Origin: Megaustenia siamemsis
Lineage: Eukaryota > Mollusca > Gastropoda > Stylommatophora > Ariophantidae
Reading direction: 5' to 3'
DNA length: 64,000 nt
NCBI GenBank assembly: GCA_032433765.1
Contig: JAVIAB010000025.1
Span: forward strand, 33,737,282-33,801,281
Position numbers and translations under genes: made by a program
Shown: positions 33,600 to 43,140 of the stretch, in pieces
Numbering within the stretch: position 1 is the first letter of the stretch
How the letters are laid out: each line of letters begins with the position of its first letter
Notes under the pieces: model-generated
Seen by the model: only the letters and a program-made list of their open reading frames with translations
Told to the model about the DNA's origin: nothing
The model's database searches: none

Positions 33600-34375
33600 A
33601 TGTTTGAGGTATACCAATAGGTTAAATTTACTATTTTTAACAGTTTCATGGGCGTAACCGCCAAAAATGGGTACCGGGGTAGTAATTTCAAAAGTTGTTT
33701 TTATGTAAATTCTTGATACGGAGATGCTTAATATAAAGTTTGGGGTATGTCTAGATGTTAAATTTACTATTTTTAACAGTTTCATGGGCGTAACCGCCAA
33801 AAATGGGTACAGGGGTAGTAATTTCAAAAGTTGTTTTTATGTAAATTCTTGATATGGGGTTGCTTAATATAAAGTTTGGGGTATGTCTAGATGTTAAATT
33901 TACTATTTTTACAGTTTCATGGGCGTAACCGCCAAAAATGGGTACAGGGGTAGTAATTTCAAAAGTGCTTTTTATGTAAATTCTTGATATGGGGATGCTT
34001 AATATAAAGTTTGGGGCATGTCTAGATGTTAAATTTACTATTTTTAACAGTTTCATGGGCGTAACCGCCAAAAATGGGTACAGGGGTAGTAATTTCAAAA
34101 GTTGTTTTTTATGTAAATTCTTGATACGGGGATGTTTAATATAAAGTTTGTGGTATGTCTAGATGTTAAATTTACTATCTTTAACAGTTTCATGGGCGTA
34201 ACCGCCAAAAATGGGTACAGGGGTAGTAATTTCAAAAGTTGTTTTTATGTAATTTCTTGATACGGGGATGCTTAATATAAAGTTTGGGGTATGTCTAGAT
34301 GATAAATTGACTATTTTTAACAGTTTCATGGGCGTAACCGCCAAAAATGGGTACAGGGGTAACACTCATAAAAGG
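33600..34375. repeat. 136-bp subcentral tandem repeat, right arm (6 copies)
   Basis: Six units with TTTCATGGGCGTAACCGCCA and AAAAATGGGTAC, reverse-complementary to the left-arm array, plus a diverged edge unit near 34,440-34,480. Three extra units of 136 bp account for the roughly 400-bp difference between the arms. Confidence 0.92.
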
Positions 34376-34654
34376 GGTTTTTAAGTAAATTCTTGATATG
34401 GGATGTCTAATGTAAAGTTTGGAGTGACCCTAGAGTGTAAATTTACTATTTCTAACAGTTTCATGGGCGTCCCCTCATAAGGGTCAAGTAGAAAAACTCC
34501 TATAAAGTTGCCTGGTATTGCATCATAGGTCAAAATCTATTTTTAGAAACTCCACGGGCATCACGTCAGCCGTCAAAAGCTATTTTTAGTAACACTTCCG
34601 GTATTGCATCAGCAGTCAGTTCTATTTTTAGTAACACTTCCGGTGTTTCTGGCG

Positions 34655-34664
34655 TATATATATA
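34655..34664 (+). promoter_or_regulatory. TATA box, right-arm gene
   Basis: TATATATATA in the context GGCG..ACGCGACTGTGAAG, about 80 bp before the intron donor. It is preceded by two TAGTAACACTTCCGGT repeats (about 34,588 and 34,630) that may be regulatory. Confidence 0.65.
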
Positions 34665-34746
34665 ACGCGACTGTGAAGCTTGTAATCATACTTTCGCTTA
34701 CAGTTGCTGACGACGGATGTGTCTCGTGCCTTCAAACACATAAAAA

Positions 34747-34941
34747 GTAAGTGTTTTCGTAGTTCTTTAATATTATAGTATGTTACTTTAGTAACCTATT
34801 TTCGATAAGTTGGTTGTTTAGTATCCACGTGTTACTTTTGTAACCTATTTTCGATAAGTTGTGTATCTTGTTGTTTACTTTTCTTGTAATGTTTACTGTT
34901 CTTTACTCTTTAGTTGTAATGTTTCAATTTCTTTTCTACAG
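34747..34941 (+). other. 195-nt 5' UTR intron, right-arm gene
   Basis: Donor GTAAGTG at 34,747 and acceptor TTCTTTTCTACAG ending at 34,941, immediately before ATGTCTAAC. Splicing would place the ATG at 34,942 first. The in-frame upstream stretch from 34,861 (MYLVVYFSC..) is then intron and not a signal peptide. Confidence 0.8.
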
Positions 34942-37900
34942 ATGTCTAACACTTGTCATCTCTGCTCCAAAACTTTCACCCGGAGCCGGGACCTAAAACG
35001 ACACGTTGCTAGTGTACATGGGCGTCAGGAATACAAATGTGATGTTTGTGAACGAATTTATAATAGAGCTGACAATCTTGCCAAACATATCAAGACAGAG
35101 CATCCTGCCTCTATTGTATCAGTAGTTCCAGCATCACCAACTCCTGTGTCAACAGATCACGTACTTTCAAAAGAACCCAGTGTTACCCCATATATCTGCC
35201 ATATCTGTCAACAAAGCTTTACTGGGACAAGCCATTTGCAAGTACATCTTGCTAGCCATGACATAGCTGTGGACACCTCAACACCCTCAACGCAAGCGGG
35301 TCCACTGGTATCGACAACCTCACGCAAGCGGACAGTAAAGAGTTCGACTCAAGAGCCCTCAAAGAGACCAAGACTTATTAATGAAATAGACTCTTTAAAT
35401 AAGTTACCTCAAGATATTAAGATGTTATATAAGAACAACTGGTTAGCTATTAGAACACATGACCGTAGGACCAAATACATGGACACGTACACTATATTTC
35501 ATCAGCCTGATACTCCTATAGATTGGAAGACCCTTGTAAACCCAATTTTTCTAGCCCAGAAAAAGCGTTTCAAGGTGAATTATAGTCATCATCTAGTTTT
35601 AAGACATAGAGAGACACAGGGGCTGCGTTACTTTCACGCCAGCTCAAATAACGCGACAGGGTTAGACAAACCTTGTTAGTTAACAACAGAAATGACTTTG
35701 AAACATTTGTTGATAGATTAAATGAAAGTGATATATTAGGGTATGCAAATAAAAACAGGGAGACAACCAAGTATACATTGGAAGCATTAGTCAGTACGAG
35801 TGTTTATATATATAAACTTCAAGATTATCCTATAGGGTGTCTGATAGATATCCCACCCTACATTGCATCCAACTACGGTATTAATATCCTTCAAACCGAC
35901 TCTAATTCTAAAGTTTACAATGATAATCTCTGCTTCTTCCGTTGTCTAGCTATCCATAGAGGTACCTCTGTTAAAGATGTTAGGAAGGCTTCAAGACTAC
36001 TTTTCAAACAGTTTAATCCCTCTCTAATGTTAGGTAACTTTCCTGGTGTAACTCTTGCCGAAATGCCTCTCTTAGAAAGTTGTTTTTCAATAAACATAGA
36101 TATTTTTGAGTTTGATTCTGAACAAGCCTTGCGTATTGTCCTGAGAAGTGGCAGTAGTTATAGTGAAACTCTCCGTCTTTTACTTTACAAAAACCACTTC
36201 TTTTATATAAACGATCTTACTAGGGTTAGTAAAAGTTTTTCTTGTGGAAAATGTGGAAAATTGTGGAAAAAGTTTTGGCGTATGGATAGGCATGAACAAA
36301 CTTGCAATGGGGATATGGCTGTAGAGACATATAAGGGTGGTGTTTACTCTTCACCTGAAAGTGTATGGGACGCGATCAGCGCTGAAGGCATAAGTACTCC
36401 AGAGTGTTTTATTTACCCGTTCAGGGCGACATTCGATTATGAATGTTATTTTGATAATGGGAATGTTCCCCAAGAAACGCACTCGACTACCTTTGTAGCC
36501 AAACATGTCCCCCTCTCCTGCTCTATAGCATCAAATGTCCCTGGGTGGGAGGGCCCAATATGCTTCATAACGAAGGGTACCCACAGGTTTTAGTTAGTCA
36601 GATGGTTGATTACCTCACTGGTATAGCTGCTAAGGCATACTCGTTATTGCGAGCTCGGTTTGAAAGTATTTTTACTCAACTCCATGATCTGCATAAAGAC
36701 AAGCTAATAGCTAAGTTTGATGAGTATTTAAAAGAGCTTCCAGTTATAGGTTTTAACTCGGGGAAATATGACATCAACGTCATTAAACCTTATTTAATAA
36801 AGCACTTCATGGATGCCACTGCCCAAGTGGGTGAAGAAGTGATAGTATGGAAGAAGAAGAAGACGCTGATGTTATCGAAGAAGAGGAAGATAAAATGGAC
36901 GTAGACTACAAAGTACCAAAACCGTTCAAGTTTATAGTTAAAAGAAACAATAACTTTATGTGTATTGCAACACAGAATCTAAAATTCTTAGATATAGTAA
37001 ACTATCTAGCCCCCGGTTTAGCTATAGTAAATATCTGGCAGCATATAAGATTAGTGAGACAAAGGGTTACTTTTGTTATGAATATATAGACGACCACCAA
37101 AAGTTGGACGAGCCAGAACTACCCCCACACGAAACGTTTTATTCGTCGTTAAAAAATTCCAACATTTCCAAGGAGGAGTACGCTCTGTGTAAAGAGGTCT
37201 GGAAGGACAATAACATGACCACCCTTAGGGACTTTTTGGTGTGGTATAATAACAAAGATGTAGTCCCCTTTTTAGAAGCCTTGGAGCAGCAGGTTCGATT
37301 TTATGGGGAGCGGGGTGTAGACTGTTTTAAAGACGCCATTTCGGTTCCGGGTGTTTGTTTAAAGTATCTTTTTAAGACCGTTGATAAGGGTGTAATGTTT
37401 AGTTTATGTTCGAGCAAACAGGCGAGTCTACACAAAATGATTAGAGATAATATCGTTGGAGGTCCCTCTATAATTTTCCATAGGTATCACGAGGTAGGCA
37501 AAACGTTTATTAGGGGAGGAAAGCTGGTCCAAGCCATCCAAGGATACGATGCCAATGCGTTATATCTTTGGGCTCTGATGAACCCAATGCCAACAGATTA
37601 CCCAATTATTAGAAGAATGGAGACCGGGTTTAGGGTCGAAAAAGATAACTATTATGTGCAACAAAGTAGAGAGTGGCTAACGTGGGTCGCCCACCGGAAA
37701 GGGGTGGAGTTGAAAACTCAGTTTAATGGGAGGGAGTTTCGGTTAGGTGATAGAAATATCCCTGTGGATGGGTGGGATAAATCCAATAGAAGAGGCTATA
37801 ATTTTCATGGTTGTCTGTACCATGGTCACAAAGACTGTCCCCTCACCAAAGATAAAGATAGAAACCCTGTTAATAATAAGCCTTGTTCGAGCTGTTTGAA

Positions 37901-39275
37901 AAACATGTGAGATACACACCTATCTAACCGAGGAGGTCAAAGTCCCAGTAGAAGTTATGTGGGAATGTGAGTGGCAGGCTCTGAAAAAGTCTGACCCAAA
38001 CATTAGGGCTTTCCTTTCTAAAGCCATCCCCCGAGCTAGACCCTCTTACTCTAAAGAAGGGCTCCCTCTCAGTGATAAACAGATTCTGACTTCTGTTTCA
38101 GATGAGACATGTTTTGGTTTAGTGGAATGTGATCTACACGTCCCCGACCGCCTGAAGGAACATTTCAGTGAGATGACTCCAATTTTCAAAAATTTGACGT
38201 CACGCGTGATGATATTGGACCGTTTATGGGTGAATATGCCCTCAAACATAACTTGTTGTCAACCCCTCGTCGCACCCTAATAGGTAGTTATGTCGGGGAA
38301 AAAATTTTGTTGGCAACACCACTGTTAAAATGGTATTTAGACCACGGATTGGAGGTAACAAAAATTTATCAAGTGATAGAATATCAACCGTCTAGTTGTT
38401 TTAAAAAGTTTGGCGAAATGGTTTCTGACGCTAGGAGGGCTGGTGATCTAGACGAAAATCAATCTATAGTAAGCGATACGATGAAGCTCTTAGGAAACTC
38501 AGCCTATGGGAAGACTCTAACCAATAAGGCCAATCATAGCGCTGTCTCGTATGTTCAGGGGGATGAGATATCGAAAATGATTAATAGTTCCCGGTTTAAA
38601 AAGATGACTGAAATAGGGGAGGATCTTTTTGAAATTGAGATGGAGAAAAAGAAAACTGTTTGGGACTTGCCCCTACAAATCGGTTTCTTCGTCTATCAGT
38701 ATGCAAAACTTCGTATGTTAGATTTTTATTTCGAGTTCTTAGATAAGTTTGTAGATAGGTCCAACTTTCAGTTATGTGAAACAGATACTGATAGTTTATA
38801 CTTAGCCTTAAGCGCCCCTAAGCTAGAGGACATAGTTAAGTCAGGTCTGCGGAATGAGTTTAATAGCGTATATAAAGACTGGTTTCCTGCCGAGTTTTGC
38901 GATGAACATACTAGCAAAACGGACTGTATAAACTGTAAGGGTGTTAAAGCGTACACCAAACGAACACCTGGCCTTTTTAAACTAGAGTACGAAGGGACAG
39001 CTCTTGTTAGCTTATGTAGTAAGACGTACCACTGTAGTGGGGATTATGATAAAATCAGTTGTAAAGGGCTAAGCAAGCAACACAACAAATTAGATAAAGA
39101 TATGTTTTTAGAGGTTCTCGCTACGCAAAAGGCCAAGGGTGGGAAAAATGTAGGTTTCAAAGTCTTAAATAATTCCATATTTTCCTACAGTCAAACAAGA
39201 AATGCTCTTTCCTACTTCTATATAAAAAGAAAGGTAGCTGATGATAACGTCTCGACTACGCCTTTAGATATTTAA
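34942..39275 (+). pseudogene. Zinc-finger family B DNA polymerase (protein-primed type), right-arm copy, frameshifted
   Basis: Polymerase of the DNA_pol_B_2 type, expected to copy the element from its ends with a protein primer. The full reading length is about 1,445 codons. Approximate residue positions: C2H2 fingers at 5-26, 33-54 and 86-106; an OTU-protease-like DNLCFFRCLA at about 326-335 (inferred); a fourth CGKCGK..H finger near 435; exonuclease motifs DYE (about 498), FNSGKYD (about 604) and YNNKD (about 768); polymerase motif A YDANALYLW (about 869); a CLYHGHKDC segment in the region where the protein-primer insertion lies; motif B KLLGNSAYG (about 1,183); motif C TDTDS (about 1,281); FKLEY (K-x-Y, about 1,346). 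All catalytic motifs are kept. One-base losses occur near 35,671, 36,839, 37,016, 37,881, 37,900 and 38,192, plus the shared break near 36,575. The start was chosen from the intron acceptor directly before the ATG. The last open piece (38,226-39,275) reaches the natural stop. Confidence 0.92.
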
Positions 39276-39753
39276 CTCTTTACACTACCAGCTTAGCCTA
39301 ACCAGGAATCTCTAACAGTATCACCCATTATGATTCATCGATGACACAAATCTAAGCAGCCGCCCAACTACCTAGCTATAAATAAATGTTATCCTTGTAC
39401 AATATATTTACGCCGTGTACTAACTATTTTTGTAATGTTATATAATATCCACTGTATGTTATACACCTATTGAGATAATAAAAGAATAAAATATATCTTT
39501 GTCTTCTGTTTTATATTGATTGTTTTTCATTGATGTTTGTATAATCTACTAACCTATCACTAACGATCAAGTACATAAAGAACTCCAAAGTCAGCATACA
39601 CCAGACATAAACAGGTCACTTCCGGGTCACTGGGACCAGCGGTCACGGTTAAATCCCCCTGCGCCTACAGTACATTAGGCGCGCCGCGCGCCTACTATAT
39701 ATCTTTGTAATTTAGCGCCTAAATACGGCTTAGTTACACCCTTGTATACTACT
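39276..39753 (+). other. Right 3' UTR and terminal inverted repeat
   Basis: AATAAA signals lie at 39,381-39,386 and 39,485-39,490. The terminal repeat then follows, mirroring 27,564-28,042, including the GC-rich self-complementary core, and ends GTATACTACT. The two termini differ by only a few bases. Confidence 0.8.
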
Positions 39754-39759
39754 GAGACT
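39754..39759. repeat. 6-bp target-site duplication, right copy
   Basis: GAGACT, directly after the element's last base and continuing into GTGTGCCC of the satellite. Confidence 0.93.
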
Positions 39760-42719
39760 GTGTGCCCTTATCTCCAAGAGCTGTTCTAGTGGTAGAGGAG
39801 CCTGTGTGTCCATATCTCCAAGAGCTGTTCTAGTGGTAGAGGAGCCTGTGTGCCCATATCTCCAAGAGCTGTTCTAGTAGTAGAGGAGCGTGTGTGCCCA
39901 TATCCTCAAGATCTGTTCTAGTGGTAGAGGAGACTGTGTGCCCGTATCCCAGAGCTGTTCCAGTGGTAGAGGAGACTGTGTGCCCGTATCCCCAAGAGCT
40001 GTTCTAGTGGTAGAGGAGCGTGTGTGCCCATATCTCCAAGAGCTGTTCTAGTGGTAGAGAAGACTGTGTGCCCGTATCCCCAAGAGCTGTTCTAGTGGTA
40101 GAGGAGACTGTGTTCCCATATCTCCAAGAGCTGTTCTAGTGGTAGAAGAGACTGTGTTCCCATATCTCCAAGAGCTGTTCTAGTGGTAGAAGAGCCTGTG
40201 TGCCCATATCTCCAAGAGCTGTTCTAGTGGTAGAAGAGACTGTGTTCCCATATCTCCAAGAGCTGTTCTAGTGGTAGAAGAGCCTGTGTGCCCATATCTC
40301 CAGAGCTGTTCTAGTGGTAGAAGAGACTGTGTTCCCATATCCCCAAGAGCTGTTCTAGTGGTAGAGGAGACTGTGTGCCCGTATCCCCAAGAGCTGTTCT
40401 AGTGGTAGAGGAGACTGTGTTCCCATATCCCCAAGAGCTGTTCTAGTGGTAGAAGAGACTGTGTGCCCGTATCCCCAAGAGCTGTTCTAGTGGTAGAGGA
40501 GACTGTGTTCCCATATCTCCAATAGCTGTTCTAGTGGTAGAAGAGCCTGTGTGTCCATATCTCCAATAGCTGTTCTAGTGGTAGAAGAGCCTGTGTGCCC
40601 ATATCTCCAAGAGCTGTTCTAGTGGTAGAGGAGACTGTGTTCCCATATCTCCAATAGCTGTTCTAGTGGTAGAGGAGCCTGTGTGTCCATATCTCCAATA
40701 GTTGTTCTAGTGGTAGAGGAGACTGTGTGCCCATATCTCCAATAGCTGTTCTAGTGGTAGAGGAGACTGTGTGCCCATATCTCCAATAGCTGTTCTAGTG
40801 GTAGAGGAGACTGTGTGCCCATATCTCCAATAGCTGTTCTAGTGGTAGAGGAGCCTGTGTGTCCATATCTCCAATAGTTGTTCTAGTGGTAGAGGAGCCT
40901 GTGTGTCCATATCTCCAATAGTTGTTCTAGTGGTAGAGGAGCCTGTGTGTCCATATCTCCATAGCTGTTCTAGTGGTAGAGGAGACTGTGTGCCCATATC
41001 TCCAAGAGTTGTTCTAGTGGTAGAGGAGCCTGTGTGCCCATATCCACAAGAGCTGTTCTAGTGGTAGAGGAGACTGTGTGCCCATATCTCCAAGAGCTGT
41101 TCTAGTGGTAGAGGAGCCTGTGTGCCCATATCTCCAAGAGCTGTTCTAGTGGTAGAGGAGCCTGTGTGCCCATATCTCCAAGAGCTGTTCTAGTGGTAGA
41201 TGAGACTGTGTGCCCATATCCACAAGAGCTGTTCTAGTGGTAGAGGAGCCTGTGTGCCCATATCTCCAAGAGCTGTTCTAGTGGTAGAGGAGACTGTGTG
41301 CCCATATCTCCAATAGCTGTTCTAGTGGTAGAGGAAACTGTGTGCCCATATCTCCAAGAGCTGTTCTAGTGGTAGAGGAGACTGTGTGCCCATATCTACA
41401 AGAGCTATTCTAGTGGTAGAGGAAACTGTGTGCCCATATCTCCAATAGCTGTTCTAGTGGTAGAGGAGACAGTGTGCCCATATCCCCAAGAGCTGTTCTA
41501 GTGGTAGAGGAGACTGTGTGCCCATATCCGCAAGAGCTATTCTAGTGGTAGAGGAGCCTGTGTGCCCATATCTCCAAGAGCTGTTCTAGTGGTAGAGGAG
41601 ACTGTGTGCCCATATCCCCAAGAGCTGTTCTAGTGGTAGAGGAAACTGTGTGCCCATATCCCCAAGAGCTATTCTAGTGGTAGAGGAAACTGTGTGCCCA
41701 TATCCCCAAGAGCTATTCTAGTGGTAGAGGAGACTGTGTGCCCATATCTCCAACAGCTGTTCTAGTGGTAGAGGAGACTGTGTGCCCATATCCCCAAGAG
41801 CTGTTCTAGTGGTAGAGGAGACTGTGTGCCCATATCCACAAGAGCTGTTCTAGTGGTAGAGGAGACTGTGTGCCCATATCTCCAATAGCTGTTCTAGTAG
41901 TAGAGGAGCCTGTGTGCCCATATCCTCAAGAGCTGTTCTAGTGGTAGAGGAGACTGTGTGCCCATATCCTCAAGAGCTGTTCTAGTGGTAGAGGAGACTG
42001 TGTGCCCATATCCCCAAGAGCTGTTCTAGTGGTAGAGGAGACTGTGTGCCCATATCCACAAGACCTGTTCTAGTGGTAGAGGAGACTGTGTGCCCATATC
42101 CTCAAGAGCTGTTCTAGTGGTAGAGGAGACTGTGTGCCCATATCCTCAAGAGCTGTTCTAGTGATAGAGTAGACTGTGTGCCCATATCCACAAGAGCTGT
42201 TCTAGTGGTAGAGGAGACTGTGTGCCCATATCCACAAGAGCTGTTCTAGTGGTAGAGGAGACTGTGTGCCCATATCTCCAATAGCTGTTCTAGTAGTAGA
42301 GGAGCCTGTGTGCCCATATCCTCAAGAGCTGTTCTAGTGGTAGAGGAGACTGTGTGCCCATATCCTCAAGAGCTGTTCTTGTGGTAGAGGAGACTGTGTG
42401 CCCATATCCTCAAGAGCTGTTCTAGTGGTAGAGGAGACTGTGTGCCCATATCCTCAAGAGCTGTTCTAGTGGTAGAGGAGACTGTGTGCCCATATCCTCA
42501 AGAGCTGTTCTAGTGGTAGAGGAGACTGTGTGCCCATATCCTCAAGAGCTGTTCTAGTGGTAGAGGAGACTGTGTGACCATATCCTCAAGAGCTGTTCTA
42601 GTGGTAGAGGAGACTGTGTGCCCATATCCTCAAGAGCTGTTCTAGTAGTAGAGGAGCCTGTGTGCCCATATCCTCAAGAGCTGTTCTAGTGGTAGAGGAG
42701 ACTGTGTGCCCATATCCCC

Positions 42720-43140
42720 TAGAGCTGTTCTAGTGATAGAGGAGACTGTGTGCCCAAATCCCCAAGAGCTGTTCTAGTGGTAGAGGAGACTGTGTGCCCA
42801 TATCCCAAGAGCTGTTCTAGTGGTAGAGGAGACTGTGTGTCCATATCGCCAAGAGCTGTTCTAGTGGTAGAGGATACTGTGTGCCCATATCCCCAAGAGC
42901 TGTTCTAGTGGTAGAGGAGACTGTGTGCCCATATCTCCAAGAGCTGTTATAGTGGTAGAGGAGACTGTGTGCCCATATCCCCAAGAGCTGTTCTAGTGGT
43001 AGAGGAGCCTGTGTGCCCATATCCCAATAGCTGTTATTGTGGTAGAGCAGTATGCTAGCCCATATCCGCAAGAACTGTTCCAGTGGTAGAGCAGCCTGTG
43101 TGCCCATATCTCCAGGAGCTGTTCTGGTAGTAGAGGAGCC
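42720..43140. repeat. Higher-order block of variant satellite units
   Basis: An ordered run of rare variants: GTGCCCAAATCCCCAAGAG, GTCCATATCGCCAAGAG with GAGGATACTG, TGTTATTGTGGTAGAGCAGT, then AAGAACTGTTCCAGTGG. The same order returns at about 48,340-48,790 and 49,300-49,745, and in part at 47,330-47,490, so multi-unit segments have been duplicated. Confidence 0.85.

Larger units (their letters stand above)
27564..39753. mobile_element. 12.19-kb palindromic Polinton-related polymerase element
   Basis: An insertion in the 44-bp satellite. Its ends are exact inverted repeats beginning AGTAGTATACAAGGGTGTAA, and it is flanked by a 6-bp duplication, GAGACT (27,558-27,563 and 39,754-39,759). Removing the element and one duplication restores a perfect satellite monomer. 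The inverted repeat is not a short terminus: it runs inward for about 5.8 kb (27,564 to about 33,375) and 6.2 kb (about 33,538 to 39,753), leaving a 182-bp centre. Each arm holds one polymerase gene reading outward, a promoter region and a 136-bp tandem repeat near the centre (3 copies left, 6 right, which accounts for the length difference). A 5'-AG start, 6-bp duplication and protein-primed-type PolB are Maverick/Polinton hallmarks. Integrase, ATPase, protease and capsid genes are not seen. The arms differ by scattered substitutions and one-base indels. Confidence 0.93.

Noticed and set aside
33086..34365. Small ORFs encoding MKLLPLYPFLAVTPMKLLKI-type peptides
   Set aside because: They recur once per 136-bp unit in a non-coding tandem repeat, in both orientations, and break when unit length drifts.
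34861..34941. Signal peptide (MYLVVYFSC..) at the N-terminus of the polymerase
   Set aside because: This stretch lies between a consensus GTAAGTG donor and a TTTCTACAG acceptor and is better read as intron; the first exon ATG is at 34,942.
36545..36593. Programmed ribosomal frameshift at the break shared by both arms
   Set aside because: I see no slippery heptamer or convincing stimulatory structure. A one-base loss before palindrome formation, or conversion between arms, is simpler. It is kept only as an open alternative.
27564..39753. A complete Maverick/Polinton or integrated virus genome
   Set aside because: Both arms are fully accounted for by one polymerase gene, UTRs and repeats. There is no room for, and no trace of, integrase, ATPase, protease or capsid genes.
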